Source: Aliiglaciecola lipolytica (GTDB lineage: Bacteria > Pseudomonadota > Gammaproteobacteria > Enterobacterales > Alteromonadaceae). From it: a stretch of DNA of 64,000 nucleotides. Shown in pieces: positions 37,833-47,874 of the stretch; within the stretch, counting starts at the first letter, position 1, and each line of letters opens with the position of its first letter. The position numbers and the translations under genes are program-made. The notes below the pieces were generated by a model, which searched no databases, had not been told where the DNA came from, and was given only the letters and a program-made list of their open reading frames with translations. The DNA is taken from positions 153,226 through 217,225 of the forward strand of contig NZ_JAHKPT010000017.1 in NCBI RefSeq assembly GCF_018860635.1. The letters run 5' to 3'.

Positions 37833-40805
37833 ATGAAAGCGAAACTTAATAAAATAAGTTCTGTATTAAAGAGTCGTAGAACAAATACAGGAATATACAG
37901 TGCAGCGTTAGTTGCGATGCTGACAGCACCAACCATTTTGGCGCAAGAAGCGCAAGTTGATGAAGAGCTTGAAGTTATACAGGTAAGCGGAATACGCAGT
38001 GCGCTTACAAGTGCACTTTTAGAAAAACGCGAATCAAATAATCTGGTTGAAGTTATCGAAGCGGTAGATATTGGTAAATTGCCTGACCAAAACCTTGCTG
38101 AGGTTTTAGAAAATGTCACAGGTATACAAATTACGCGTTCTGCGGGTGTGGGCACAGGCGTGCAGATCCGTGGCACCAACGCAAACCGAACGGAAATTAA
38201 TGGTGTTTCTACGGTTGGCTCAGGGGCTGGTCGAAGCGGCATTAACTTTGAAGATGTTTCTGCTTCAATAATTGCAGGTGTTGAAGTCACCAAAGCACCT
38301 GATGCAAAAACCATCGAAGGTTCTGTGGGTGGCACTATTAACTTACGCACCATTCGTCCCTTGCAATTAAATGAGACATTAGCCTCAGTAAGAGTGCAAG
38401 GTGAATCCAGTAGTCTTTCTACTGATGGTGTGAAGCCTCGATTGTCAGGAACCTACGGCGACAATTGGGAAACCGACATCGGTGAATTTGGTATTGTTTT
38501 TAGCGCTAGTTATGCTGAGCAAGACGTGACTGCATTCCGTCCTCGAGTTGACCGAGACAACGTTGTTACTTCAGACGGAGGTACTGTAAATGCGCAAGAG
38601 TTTGATTTTTTAGGAATTCAATTTCTTAACCAAGATTACGATAACCATGAATACGAAACAAAGAATTTTGCTGGCTCCTTAGAATGGGCTCCCAATGCGG
38701 ATATGAAATTTTACTTTGATGCCGTTATCAATGATCAACAGCGCTACGCAGAAAGTATATCTGCACAGGCATCTGGGGTCAGTGACCTGATTGGTATTTC
38801 CGTGCCTAGTGAATTTGAAACCGTTAACTTTGGTAATTTAGATGGCCAAAATCTCGGCAGTATCCAAGCGGCATTAAAAGGTGTTATTCCGGTAGAAGAT
38901 GGCGGTGCCGATCCCAACTTGCGCTTTGCAGGCGATACTAGTTCACGTGTAACCAAGAGTGAAATATTTAGGCTTGGCGGTGAATGGCAAGGTGAAAACT
39001 TAAAAGTCACTGTAGAGGTGGCATCCTCTAATTCTGAATCCACCAATCCAAGAATTAACACCACTCTTAACTTTATCAACCCTAATGCAGCGGTTAATTC
39101 ATCTAATGAAAATGGAACCCCATTCGAATATGACTTAACCGGTGGCTCACTCGCTTTTGGTATTGCATTTGATGCGGCAAACGCACCAAGTGTAGCAGAC
39201 ATGATGGACCCAGCTAACTATATGTTACGGTCAGTAGACACAGCGCGAGATCTTACCGAAAACACTGAAGACGCTTTTCGAGCTGATTTTGTCTATGACT
39301 TAGATTGGTCTGTGTTTACCACACTTGACCTTGGTTATCGTCATAGTAAAGCCACTAGTATGACTGACCAAATTCGTGCCAACGTTAGTTTAAGAAATTA
39401 TTCAGATAGCCCGAGAGGTGATTTGTTCGCAGAGCTTCTTACTGCAGGCCCTGATAACTTTGGTGATGCAGATGGCAGAGAGTTATTTGTTAAAGATTTC
39501 CTTATGGTAAATCCTGAAATGATAACGGCCGATCAAGACAAGGTGTTACGCATACTCAATGAAGCGGTTACTGCACATGGTGGTTCCATTCCCATTACTG
39601 CACCCACTTCAGAAGTTAACGCATTCTTTGATATTGAAGAAACTACTGACGCTATTTACGCGCAGGCAAACTTCTCAACCGAATACATACGCGGTAATTT
39701 TGGTGTTCGTTATTTAGAAACCGAAGTGGCTTCAACAGGTAACTCAATTACCACAGATGCTAATGGCGACCCTACTATTTCACAGGTCACAACCGTTGGT
39801 GACTATGATTTCCTACTACCCAGAATCAACATTGTTGCTGATGTAACAGACGACATCGTTCTGCGCGCGGGGTGGGGAAAAGATATTCGCCGACCTGACT
39901 TTAACGACCTTTCAACTTCAGTTACCTATTCAACAAGCCCTAACCCAGCCGTTTCAGTGGGTAATCCTGGCTTAGTCCCTGAAGAAGTAACCTCATTTGA
40001 TATCTCTGCTGAGTGGTATTTTGCAGAAGCAAGTGTTGTGAGCATAGGTTACTTCCATAAAACACGTAAAGACTTACACGTTGGTCAACAAAACGACCCG
40101 TATGAAGATCCTGAGACTGGTTTTCGTGACATTATCGGTCCTGAGTGTGAGCAAGGCGGCATCTGGAATCCCATTGCTGATATCAATGTATTCGGTCCTG
40201 TTGGTGTAGGTGTTTGTGTGCCTTGGTCGACTACCATCAATGACACCGGGAAAACTACTCAAAAAGGGATTGAAATGGCTGTCCAGTATGATCTATCTGG
40301 CTTTGAAGATGAGTTAGGTTGGGCATCGGGTTTTGGTATTCTAGCTAACTACACCATCCAAAAGTTCGATGGTGGTGAAGCAATTGATAATGCCACAAAT
40401 CGCGCGAATGCGGTCTTTGCAGCTTCAACAGGGATAGATGATATCGATGTTTCTGCTTTGCATGGATTACCGGATCTTTCTGAAAATGCGTATAACTTCA
40501 CCTTGTATTACGAAAAGTACGGTCTTTCAGCACGTATGCGTTATACATGGCGTGAAGCTTATCGTTCAGAAGATTTTGGTAGTACATCTAGTTACCCTTG
40601 GGGATTCATGGTTGTACAAGAAGACAGAGGGCAACTTAATGCCAGCGTTAGTTATGATGTAACTGAGCAATTGAACATTGGCATTGAAGCGGTGAACTTA
40701 ACGGAATCAGAAGTCGAGCAATCCTGTGTTACTGAGGGTTCTTTATTGTGTTTCCAAGGACTGACAGACCGTCGTATTACATTTGGTGCTAGCTACCACT
40801 GGTAA
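37833..40805 (+). CDS. TonB-dependent receptor, Xanthomonas/Caulobacter-type
   Basis: 990 residues, ATG with GGAG upstream. Signal peptide (about 1-36), TonB box region (EVIQVSGIRSALTSALLEKR), plug (about 55-180, LPDQNLAEVLENVTGIQITR; EVTKAPDAKTIEGSVGGTIN) and a long barrel ending in ITFGASYHW with terminal aromatic residue. This subclass is often linked to carbohydrate uptake in marine gammaproteobacteria; the ligand here is not known. There are no glycoside hydrolases beside it. It is followed by a terminator-like hairpin and the leucine-rich-repeat gene. Confidence 0.88.
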   Translation: MKAKLNKISSVLKSRRTNTGIYSAALVAMLTAPTILAQEAQVDEELEVIQVSGIRSALTSALLEKRESNNLVEVIEAVDIGKLPDQNLAEVLENVTGIQITRSAGVGTGVQIRGTNANRTEINGVSTVGSGAGRSGINFEDVSASIIAGVEVTKAPDAKTIEGSVGGTINLRTIRPLQLNETLASVRVQGESSSLSTDGVKPRLSGTYGDNWETDIGEFGIVFSASYAEQDVTAFRPRVDRDNVVTSDGGTVNAQEFDFLGIQFLNQDYDNHEYETKNFAGSLEWAPNADMKFYFDAVINDQQRYAESISAQASGVSDLIGISVPSEFETVNFGNLDGQNLGSIQAALKGVIPVEDGGADPNLRFAGDTSSRVTKSEIFRLGGEWQGENLKVTVEVASSNSESTNPRINTTLNFINPNAAVNSSNENGTPFEYDLTGGSLAFGIAFDAANAPSVADMMDPANYMLRSVDTARDLTENTEDAFRADFVYDLDWSVFTTLDLGYRHSKATSMTDQIRANVSLRNYSDSPRGDLFAELLTAGPDNFGDADGRELFVKDFLMVNPEMITADQDKVLRILNEAVTAHGGSIPITAPTSEVNAFFDIEETTDAIYAQANFSTEYIRGNFGVRYLETEVASTGNSITTDANGDPTISQVTTVGDYDFLLPRINIVADVTDDIVLRAGWGKDIRRPDFNDLSTSVTYSTSPNPAVSVGNPGLVPEEVTSFDISAEWYFAEASVVSIGYFHKTRKDLHVGQQNDPYEDPETGFRDIIGPECEQGGIWNPIADINVFGPVGVGVCVPWSTTINDTGKTTQKGIEMAVQYDLSGFEDELGWASGFGILANYTIQKFDGGEAIDNATNRANAVFAASTGIDDIDVSALHGLPDLSENAYNFTLYYEKYGLSARMRYTWREAYRSEDFGSTSSYPWGFMVVQEDRGQLNASVSYDVTEQLNIGIEAVNLTESEVEQSCVTEGSLLCFQGLTDRRITFGASYHW

Positions 40806-40848
40806 AATGTCAGTTCAATAGCCTTAACTATTTGATATTTAATTGAGA

Positions 40849-40883
40849 ATAATCGGGGTCATATGAAAATGTGACCCGATTAT
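40849..40883. terminator. Terminator-like hairpin after the second TonB receptor
   Basis: ATAATCGGGGTCA pairs with TGACCCGATTAT (one bulged G), loop of about ten bases. It is 44 bases after the stop. The following leucine-rich-repeat gene therefore may have its own promoter. Confidence 0.6.
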
Positions 40884-40996
40884 ATAGTCATTTCATGAAG
40901 TTGAAATCGCACTTTATGTTCTCGAATAAATTGATATGGCCTAGAGGCGATACCTTCCCAACACTTCAAATACAGCTTACTAGGAGATCATAGAAT

Positions 40997-41977
40997 ATGA
41001 AGATGAGTAGAATGATATTCAGTGCAATCGTTTTGTTTGCACTCAGTTTTGTAGCCAATTCACAAACACCTTATACCCTCAAAACAACAGATGTGACGGT
41101 AGTCGATGGACTAATTACCTCATCTATTCTTACTGACATTAATGGCAATAATCATCAACCGGATATTATTATTCCTGACATGCTCGACGGACAAAAGATA
41201 AAGGGGATTGGCGGTAATGCCTTTCAAGCAAATGGCTTAACCAGTGTGGTTTTTCCTGCCGGGCTTAAATCCATCGGCGAATTCGCTTTTCAGAATAACC
41301 GCATAAGCAAAATAGAATTACCCGCTGGGCTGACATCCATTGGCGATGCTGCTTTTGAGTTCAACAATATAACCAGTGTGGATTTGCCTGAAGGGCTGAC
41401 CACTATCGAACAAAGCGCGTTTGCCACCAATAGCATAATCAGCGTGACATGGCCTGCTGGGCTGACGTCGGTTCAGAGCAGCGCATTTCGAGATAACAGC
41501 CTCATCACCGTGGATTTGCCCGCTGGGGTTACATCCATTGGTGATTTTGCGTTCCAAAATAACCGCATAGTCAATTTAACGTTGCCTGCTGGAATAACGA
41601 CCATCGAGGAGAGTGCGTTTAATGTAAACTTCTTAATCAGCGTAGACTTGCCTGCGGGGCTTACGTCGATTGCGGATAGTGCGTTTAGAGATAACCGCTT
41701 AACCAGTGTGGATCTACCTGCTGGGCTTACGTCCATTGGGCACAAAGCGTTTCTTGCTAACCGCCTAAGCCATGTGGATTTGCCTGCTGGCTTGAGGTTC
41801 ATTGGGGAAGATATTTTTAAAATTAACAGTGATTTGAACAGCTTTGTTTTACCAAAGGGTTCCAGCACCGGTAAAGCACTAAAATGGCAAGCCAGCGATG
41901 GAACTGTTTTCGATGCGGGAGACGTTATTTTACCTGCAAATTTTGCTCATAGTTATCGCGCTATTGTTGGCGATTAG
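40997..41977 (+). CDS. Secreted BspA-like leucine-rich-repeat protein
   Basis: 326 residues. Signal peptide (about 1-22). From about residue 86 there are about nine repeats of 22 residues with the consensus LPAGLTSIGDxAFxxNxLTSVD, of the BspA/Treponema type (LRR_5). The DNA repeats are at 41252-41846. Such proteins are extracellular or surface-bound and bind proteins or surfaces. AGGAG is 11 bases before the ATG. The repeats are unusually even, and several neighbours share identical stretches, which suggests recent expansion or homogenisation. No anchoring motif was seen at the C-terminus. Confidence 0.88.
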   Translation: MKMSRMIFSAIVLFALSFVANSQTPYTLKTTDVTVVDGLITSSILTDINGNNHQPDIIIPDMLDGQKIKGIGGNAFQANGLTSVVFPAGLKSIGEFAFQNNRISKIELPAGLTSIGDAAFEFNNITSVDLPEGLTTIEQSAFATNSIISVTWPAGLTSVQSSAFRDNSLITVDLPAGVTSIGDFAFQNNRIVNLTLPAGITTIEESAFNVNFLISVDLPAGLTSIADSAFRDNRLTSVDLPAGLTSIGHKAFLANRLSHVDLPAGLRFIGEDIFKINSDLNSFVLPKGSSTGKALKWQASDGTVFDAGDVILPANFAHSYRAIVGD

Positions 41978-42029
41978 GGCAAGCTAGAAGCACCCAATAA
42001 AACACCGAGATTGGCGGTCATACCAAGGA

Positions 42030-42063
42030 GTAGGGTTGTCGTAAACATGACAACAAACCTACT
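42030..42063. terminator. Hairpin between the leucine-rich-repeat gene and envZ
   Basis: GTAGG-GTTGTC pairs with GACAAC-AAA-CCTAC, with a short bulge and an eight-base loop. It lies between convergent genes. There is no long T tract; probably a terminator or mRNA-end hairpin. Confidence 0.5.
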
Positions 42064-42131
42064 GCCTTGAATTATTAGAGCAAAGCATTGAAAGCTTGCG
42101 TCATCCATCAATTTGCCAATGGCTTAATCGG

Positions 42132-43424
42132 TTAGTCTGTGGGTAGGGTGACTCTTGCCCGTAGCCCACCTTCAGAATGATTACTGAGTTCGATTTTACC
42201 TTTATGCAGCCCTACAATACGTTTGATAATTGCCAATCCCAGTCCAGAACCGCCACTACCTCTGGCTTTATCCCCTTGAGAAAAAGGCTGAAATAAGTCT
42301 TCAATATTTTCTTCAGGGATACCTGGACCGTAATCTCGCACCTCAAAAAATACTTGTCTGTTGCGTTTGTCATGTCCGCTGGTAATCAGTATATTTTGAC
42401 TGCCATAACGAAACGCATTTTCAATCAGGTTATCTAGCACGCGTTTGATTGCGACTCGTCGAATCATCAGCATTGGTAATTCAGATAAGTGGGTATCGAT
42501 ATGGTGATTTTCTTGAATATTACGGGCTTGAACCACATCTTCAATCAATTCGTTTAACGACAATTTTTCACGACGCTCCCGCGTATCTTGTCGAACATAA
42601 TCAATAAATTGATCGATAATGTCGTTCATGTCTTCGATGTCGTGAACAATGCCTTCTTTTATCCATAATTGTTCATCAGGTAGCATTTCACTGGCTAAAC
42701 GTATTCGTGTCAACGGCGTGCGCAGATCATGTGAAATACCCGCGGTTAATAACGCTCTGTCATCCTCTAACTGCTTAATTCCCTTAGACATTTGATTAAA
42801 TGCACTGGTTACCGCAATCAGTTCGCTTGCACCTTGCTCTTTTAATGGCGCTGGCACGTTACCTTTTGCCACCTCTAATGCGGCAACCTGTAAGGCGTGA
42901 ATCGGTTTATTCAAGCGGCGAACAAAAATCCAACCACCTGCCACACTCAAAATACCGATTACTATCAAATAAATAGTTAAGGGGGATATATCGCCTTCAG
43001 TGAAGCTAGCCATGGGAATGGATATCCACACGTTAGCGTCTTGTGGAGGATTGACCCAAATTAAGAACGGCTCTGAGGCTGAGATCCTAACGTCTGCTTC
43101 TCCACCGAGTAAATCAGAAATTTGTCGAGAGAAAAATTGATAATAAATGGCCTGTTGAAGTCCACTTTCAATGGCTTGTTTTTCTGTGTAGATTCGAATG
43201 TTTGTGGCATTAAAGATATTGTCTTGGGTTTTCGGATTGAGATAATCAACCTCTTCCAAAAATACCATGTTAATTTGTTTGGCGATTAACGAGTTTATCT
43301 GTTGATAATTTGGACGAATAAAATAATAGGTCACTGACAGATAAGAGACTACCTGATTAATCAGTAACAATACGCCAATTAATAAAACGGTTTGGCCAAA
43401 TGCGCTTTTAGGAAAGATTCTCAC
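42132..43424 (-). CDS. envZ: Sensor histidine kinase EnvZ
   Basis: 430 residues. Two membrane segments (about 10-30 and 152-172) flank a periplasmic sensor of about 120 residues. HAMP (about 170-222), dimerisation domain with phospho-acceptor His232 in [12 protein letters not shown], and ATPase domain with N, G1 and G2 boxes ([22 protein letters not shown]). GTG start at 43424, giving the family N-terminus. It controls OmpR by phosphorylation and dephosphorylation, in response to osmolarity in the family. It follows ompR by 39 bases. Confidence 0.92.
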   Translation of the reverse strand: MRIFPKSAFGQTVLLIGVLLLINQVVSYLSVTYYFIRPNYQQINSLIAKQINMVFLEEVDYLNPKTQDNIFNATNIRIYTEKQAIESGLQQAIYYQFFSRQISDLLGGEADVRISASEPFLIWVNPPQDANVWISIPMASFTEGDISPLTIYLIVIGILSVAGGWIFVRRLNKPIHALQVAALEVAKGNVPAPLKEQGASELIAVTSAFNQMSKGIKQLEDDRALLTAGISHDLRTPLTRIRLASEMLPDEQLWIKEGIVHDIEDMNDIIDQFIDYVRQDTRERREKLSLNELIEDVVQARNIQENHHIDTHLSELPMLMIRRVAIKRVLDNLIENAFRYGSQNILITSGHDKRNRQVFFEVRDYGPGIPEENIEDLFQPFSQGDKARGSGGSGLGLAIIKRIVGLHKGKIELSNHSEGGLRARVTLPTD

Positions 43425-43463
43425 CAGTGACTATTCAACCCAGATATTAATGAGTTGGGGCAA

Positions 43464-44186
43464 TTACTGTGCTTCGCCATCGGGAACAAACACATATCCT
43501 AACCCCCAAACGGTTTGAATGTAGCGAGGGTTAGCCGGATCTATTTCCAACATGCGGCGTAAACGAGAAACTTGCACATCAATACTGCGCTCCAATGCGC
43601 TGTAATCACGGCCTCTGGCCAAATTCATTAGCTTGTCTCTAGACAAAGGTTCTCTGGGATGAGTAACCAAGGATTTTAACACTGCAAATTCGCCACTTGT
43701 TAGGGTGATCGCTTCGCCATCTGAAAACATTTCACGGGTAGCTAGGTTTAATTTGTATTTACCAAACTCCACCACCTGCATTTCCATCGAGGGCGCGCCA
43801 GGCGCTTCATTGGTTTTACGACGCAATACGGCTTTTGCTCGGGCTAATAATTCCCGTGGATTAAATGGTTTAGGTAGGTAGTCGTCAGCGCCCATCTCCA
43901 ACCCAATTATACGGTCTACTTCGTCACCTTTTGCAGTTAGCATAATAATCGGTATTTCGTTTTCTTTTTGACGTAAACGACGACAGATCGATAGGCCATC
44001 TTCACCGGGTAACATTAAATCGAGTACCAACAAATGAAAGTTTTCACGTTCCAGAAGACGATCCATCTGCTCAGAGTTGGCGGCTGAACGCACTTGATAT
44101 CCCTGCTCTACTAAATAGCGTTCTAGTAAGCTTCGCAGGCGCATATCATCATCAACAACCAATACTTTTTGTGTTTCTTGTCCCAT
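43464..44186 (-). CDS. ompR: Response regulator OmpR
   Basis: 240 residues from ATG 44186, GAGG six bases upstream; a TTG start four codons earlier is less likely. Receiver with Asp56 (LVLDLMLPGEDG), Asp12/13 and Lys (LPKPF), then a winged-helix DNA-binding domain (about 135-238, TSGEFAVLKSLVTHPREPLS). Partner of EnvZ in the same operon. Confidence 0.95.
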   Translation of the reverse strand: MGQETQKVLVVDDDMRLRSLLERYLVEQGYQVRSAANSEQMDRLLERENFHLLVLDLMLPGEDGLSICRRLRQKENEIPIIMLTAKGDEVDRIIGLEMGADDYLPKPFNPRELLARAKAVLRRKTNEAPGAPSMEMQVVEFGKYKLNLATREMFSDGEAITLTSGEFAVLKSLVTHPREPLSRDKLMNLARGRDYSALERSIDVQVSRLRRMLEIDPANPRYIQTVWGLGYVFVPDGEAQ

Positions 44187-44355
44187 GTCGAGCCTCAAAA
44201 GGAAATAAACCGAATATCACACCACTATAAATGAATAGTAGGGAATTCAAAAGATTAGCTAAGTAACAATGTTAAGTGGAGTGTTACAAATTGTTTGTGG
44301 AAGGGATATCAGCGCGGTAAATTACTGAATCGCTGTGATTGTTAAAGTCACTTTT

Positions 44356-45339
44356 TTACAATACACCCAAAATTTTGTCCATTATCCAATTGGTGTGGCT
44401 GGCGCTTGCAGCTTGACTAGGATGTTTGCTTACGCCTCGTAAATGGTCGGCCATGGCTTGAACAAACGGACCTTGAATTGGAGCGGGCGTCGGCATTGCT
44501 AGGGTTTCATTGCCATCCTTGGTATATATGTTAGCCGGCTGATTACCAAAAATGGCGAATTCTATGCTGCCCTTATCAGCTAAAACCTGCACCTTATCCT
44601 GATAAAGGTGACTAGCAAAATTCCAACTGGCGTTGCCTGTCACACCGTTTTCAAACAGCAAGTTAGCCACAATAGCGTCATGGGCAGTGTATAGCCCCTG
44701 TTGATTCGTACAAATCCCTTGTGCGTGTTGAACCCTTCCAAGAAGAAAGCTAAGGATATCTAAACCGTGACTGGCAAGATCTTCGAAGTACCCACCAATG
44801 GCAACATTTTTGTCTGTGCGCCAGTTTGGTTTTTGGCGTAGATCATTATCTGATGGCGGTCTACTGTAATGCCATGAAACTTGTCTAATTTGACCGATTT
44901 TGCCGCTACTTATTGCTTGTTTAATTTGCACAAAACCAGGTAATGAACGGCGATAATAAGCAACAAAAAGCGCCAGCTTTTGAGTTTCAAAGGTGCGCTC
45001 TATTTGTTGGCATTGACGGAAGTTTAATGCCATCGGTTTTTCTATACAGCAAATTTTATTTGCGCTGGCGACTTTTAATGCTAACTCACAGTGACTGTCA
45101 GGTGGAGTTGCTATGTAAACGGCGTCTATATTGGGATCATTTATGAGTGCTTGTGCAGATGTATAATGATTGGGTACATTATGTCGTGTTGCGAAATCTA
45201 ATGCTTTTCCAGGTGTGCGAGCACTTACTCCTTGCAGCCTAAAGCCGTCGACCTGTTGGTAAGCCGGAGCACTTTTCTTTTCACAGACATTGCCACATCC
45301 AATTATTCCCCAACGGAGCGAATTGGTTGAATCGTCCAC
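44356..45339 (-). CDS. Gfo/Idh/MocA family oxidoreductase
   Basis: 327 residues. N-terminal Rossmann domain (WGIIGCGNVCEKKSAPAY) and EKPMALN with the catalytic-type Lys near residue 97. The C-terminal domain includes a large beta-sheet (GGYFEDLASHGLDI). It uses NAD(P) and acts on sugars or related compounds; the substrate is unknown. GTG start overlapping the prkB stop (TAGTG), so coupled to prkB. Confidence 0.82.
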   Translation of the reverse strand: MDDSTNSLRWGIIGCGNVCEKKSAPAYQQVDGFRLQGVSARTPGKALDFATRHNVPNHYTSAQALINDPNIDAVYIATPPDSHCELALKVASANKICCIEKPMALNFRQCQQIERTFETQKLALFVAYYRRSLPGFVQIKQAISSGKIGQIRQVSWHYSRPPSDNDLRQKPNWRTDKNVAIGGYFEDLASHGLDILSFLLGRVQHAQGICTNQQGLYTAHDAIVANLLFENGVTGNASWNFASHLYQDKVQVLADKGSIEFAIFGNQPANIYTKDGNETLAMPTPAPIQGPFVQAMADHLRGVSKHPSQAASASHTNWIMDKILGVL

Positions 45340-46241
45340 TACTTATTCGTCACCCAATCCATTTGGAAACCGGCTTTACGTTTACGTTCCAATAATTCTT
45401 CAATAAGTGGCGACAAGATCAATTCCATTGCCAGACCCATTTTTCCGCCAGGTACCACGAATGTGTTAATTCTCGACATGAAAGAGCCATCGATCATTTT
45501 TAACAAATACGGGAAGTCTACATTTTTCATTTCGCGGCGGAATCTAACCACTACAAAACTTTCGTCTTGGGTCGGAATTTCTCGCGCACTGAATGGATTG
45601 CTGGTATCAACTGTAGGAACCCGCTGAAAATTCACATGGGTATTAGAAAACTGTGGGGTTATATAGTGAAAGTAGTCTTCTAAACTTCGCACAATACTGC
45701 TCATCACAGCTTCACGGGTATGACCTCGGTCAGTGGTATCCCTAATAATTTTTTGGATCCACTCTAGGTTCACAATGGGTACCATGCCTACCAGCAAATC
45801 AACGTGTTTAGCCACGTCGGCTTCGGGAGTGGTAACGCCTCCGTGTAACCCTTCATAAAATAATAAGTCGGTGTTTGCGGGTAAATCTTGCCACGGCGTA
45901 AATGTTCCAGGCATTTGATTGAACGGCACCGCTTCGTCAAATGTGTGCAAATATTGGCGATGCTGACCCGAGCCTGTTTCTCCATATTGAGCGAACAGTT
46001 TTTCGAGCATAATGAAGTCATTGGCTTTTGGACCAAAATAACTAATATGCCGACCCTGTTCTTGCGCTTTACGTATTTCAACTTCCATTTCAGGACGAGT
46101 GAAACGGTGAAAACTATCGCCCGCCACAGAGGCCGCATTGACAGCTAAATTACGAAAAATATGCCTGATGGCATTGGTCGTCGTAGTTGTACCTGCTCCA
46201 GAGGAACCTGTTATTGCAATAATTGGATGTTTTACAGACAT
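45339..46241 (-). CDS. prkB: Phosphoribulokinase-like protein PrkB
   Basis: 300 residues. P-loop GSSGAGTTT (11-19). The PrkB family resembles phosphoribulokinase but occurs in non-autotrophs and has no settled substrate. No RuBisCO or other Calvin-cycle gene is nearby. It precedes the oxidoreductase with overlapping stop/start. In E. coli prkB is next to yheU-yheT. Confidence 0.9.
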   Translation of the reverse strand: MSVKHPIIAITGSSGAGTTTTTNAIRHIFRNLAVNAASVAGDSFHRFTRPEMEVEIRKAQEQGRHISYFGPKANDFIMLEKLFAQYGETGSGQHRQYLHTFDEAVPFNQMPGTFTPWQDLPANTDLLFYEGLHGGVTTPEADVAKHVDLLVGMVPIVNLEWIQKIIRDTTDRGHTREAVMSSIVRSLEDYFHYITPQFSNTHVNFQRVPTVDTSNPFSAREIPTQDESFVVVRFRREMKNVDFPYLLKMIDGSFMSRINTFVVPGGKMGLAMELILSPLIEELLERKRKAGFQMDWVTNK

Positions 46242-46311
46242 AGTGAACGTTTTGAGGAGTAAGGACCACTATTTATAAGCAAGCTAAGGCCAATGGTCAA
46301 GTCATTTACTT

Positions 46312-46343
46312 AGACAAAATTTAATTCAATTCGAATTTTGTCT
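46312..46343 (-). terminator. AT-rich hairpin overlapping the end of the cupin gene
   Basis: AGACAAAATT pairs with AATTTTGTCT, 10 bp, loop about twelve bases, one base into the cupin stop codon. Possible weak terminator or mRNA-end hairpin for the minus-strand cupin gene. Confidence 0.45.
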
Positions 46344-46735
46344 TAAAAAGGTGTTGTCGTATTTTGCGTTCCTTGCCCTGGAGTGATAAACAATATGCGA
46401 GTGGGAGTAGATATCCGCGCCGTATGCCAATGATTTTTTGGAATCACGACATAGTCACCTTGTTGGCTCAAAACACGCTGTTGCTGTTTTTTATCAAAGC
46501 GGATGATTAATTCACATTGACCAGATAAAAGTATGACTATTTCATCCCCTGCTGGGTGCTTTTCCCAAGATTGCCAGTTTTCATTAAACTCATGAGCAGA
46601 GACTAATGAATGACCTTTAAAAGAGGAAAACTCATCGTCTAATTCTTGGTAAATTGAATCGCTAAGATTTTTTGTGGTGACGCTGAGATCTGGTTTTATA
46701 ACAGCAAAGGTTTCAAATAGTGTTTTTGTTTGCAC
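46343..46735 (-). CDS. Cupin-domain protein
   Basis: 130 residues. A single cupin barrel (about 50-125): KHPAGDEIVILLSGQCELI and GDYVVIPKNHWHTARI, containing the conserved His and Glu of a metal site (HPAGDE, HWH). It may bind a small ligand or metal; no enzymatic class can be given. GTG start at 46735 with a purine-rich GGGGAAA nine bases upstream. It lies between prkB and a small channel gene, both on the same strand. Confidence 0.75.
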   Translation of the reverse strand: MQTKTLFETFAVIKPDLSVTTKNLSDSIYQELDDEFSSFKGHSLVSAHEFNENWQSWEKHPAGDEIVILLSGQCELIIRFDKKQQQRVLSQQGDYVVIPKNHWHTARISTPTRILFITPGQGTQNTTTPF

Positions 46736-46761
46736 TTCAATTTCCCCTAGTGTCTTTATTT

Positions 46762-47190
46762 CTATTTACGTCTGGACTTACCCCAGGTTATGCCCATCAG
46801 CTCCACTAGAAATGCGGCGTTCAGTCCGAACACAAGAAGCCCATTTACGGCGCTGAGTGCGCCCATAATTCGCCATTGTTGGCTTAAAATCACATCTCCA
46901 AATCCTAGGGTTGTGAAGGACGCGATGGCAAAATAAAGGGATTCTTCCAATTCACTAAATTCGCCAACTAACAGAAATGCAAAAGCCCAAATCCACATGT
47001 CTATGGTCAGCCCCAGCACTATCCATAGGACCGACAGTATAATGATAATAGGGCTTTTAATATGTCTATAATCTTTGGAATCCATTTTACGTATTTGATC
47101 AAAACGAGATGATAAAATACCTAAAAAAATCACTTGAACGATAATCGTCAAAATGATGATGACAGAACCTATTACAATCTGGTTTAACAT
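46762..47190 (-). CDS. Small potassium-channel-like protein
   Basis: 142 residues with four hydrophobic segments, the last two flanking a pore loop SFTTLGFGDVI. TLGFGD differs slightly from the canonical TVGYGD filter, so potassium selectivity is likely but not certain. There is no regulatory (RCK) domain and no voltage sensor. It probably forms a tetramer in the inner membrane. Its role is unknown. Confidence 0.75.
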   Translation of the reverse strand: MLNQIVIGSVIIILTIIVQVIFLGILSSRFDQIRKMDSKDYRHIKSPIIIILSVLWIVLGLTIDMWIWAFAFLLVGEFSELEESLYFAIASFTTLGFGDVILSQQWRIMGALSAVNGLLVFGLNAAFLVELMGITWGKSRRK

Positions 47191-47265
47191 AATAATTTGA
47201 CTTTGTGCATTTGTACTACATTATAAGTTTATAGACTAATTTAACTATATGCTCTGTGGAGATTG

Positions 47266-47874
47266 ATGCAAGTTTTTGAATGTGTACTTTTTGATACTGA
47301 ATTTACCGCTTGGGTTGGGTCGAAACAGCGCAACTGGTCAAAAAGCTGGGAGCAACGGGAGTTGATTCAGCTGGCCGCAGTAAAACTCTCTGTATCCGCA
47401 TCTTCAGTTTCCATATTAGCTAGCTTCAATGAGTTGATAAAGCCAACTATCAATCCGCAACTCAGTGATTACATTACAGACCTAACTGGTATTGAACAGA
47501 ACATGATTGACGAACTGGGCGTAGACTTCACATCTGCATTGACGCAGTTCCATCACTTTTGTGGGCAGGGGAAACTCCCAGTGTATTCTTGGGGCAATGA
47601 TCTGTCTGTGTTGCAACAAAATTGCAAATTGTATGCTGTTGAGCTGCCAGAGTTTCAGCAAGGTTTTCATAATTTACAATTTATCGCGCGTAAATTAGGT
47701 TTGGCGGGTTTCGAGCAATCCAGCGGTGCGCTGGCTAATTTTCATGGATTATCATTACAGGGCCACATTCACAACGCACTCTATGACGTGCGAAGCGTAG
47801 CGGCGACCCTTAATATGTGGATTAATAAGCGGGCACTTACTATCGAAAATTTGTTATTTGCAGAAGGTCGATAA
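47266..47874 (+). CDS. DEDDh-type 3'-5' exonuclease
   Basis: 202 residues from ATG 47266. Exonuclease motifs: FDTEF (about 9-13), NDLSVL near residue 109 and HNALYD near 167-172. This is the RNase T/DNA polymerase III epsilon fold, acting on nucleic-acid 3' ends. No additional domain. The stop overlaps the convergent VF530-type gene by 21 bases. The substrate (DNA or RNA) cannot be decided. Confidence 0.82.
   Translation: MQVFECVLFDTEFTAWVGSKQRNWSKSWEQRELIQLAAVKLSVSASSVSILASFNELIKPTINPQLSDYITDLTGIEQNMIDELGVDFTSALTQFHHFCGQGKLPVYSWGNDLSVLQQNCKLYAVELPEFQQGFHNLQFIARKLGLAGFEQSSGALANFHGLSLQGHIHNALYDVRSVAATLNMWINKRALTIENLLFAEGR

Noticed and set aside
41318-41868. Minus-strand open frames across the leucine-rich repeats
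   Set aside because: They arise from the antisense of a 66-base repeat that keeps one frame open; no start signal.
45339-46241. Autotrophic Calvin-cycle phosphoribulokinase
   Set aside because: The sequence is of the PrkB group found in heterotrophs and no RuBisCO or other Calvin-cycle gene is present.
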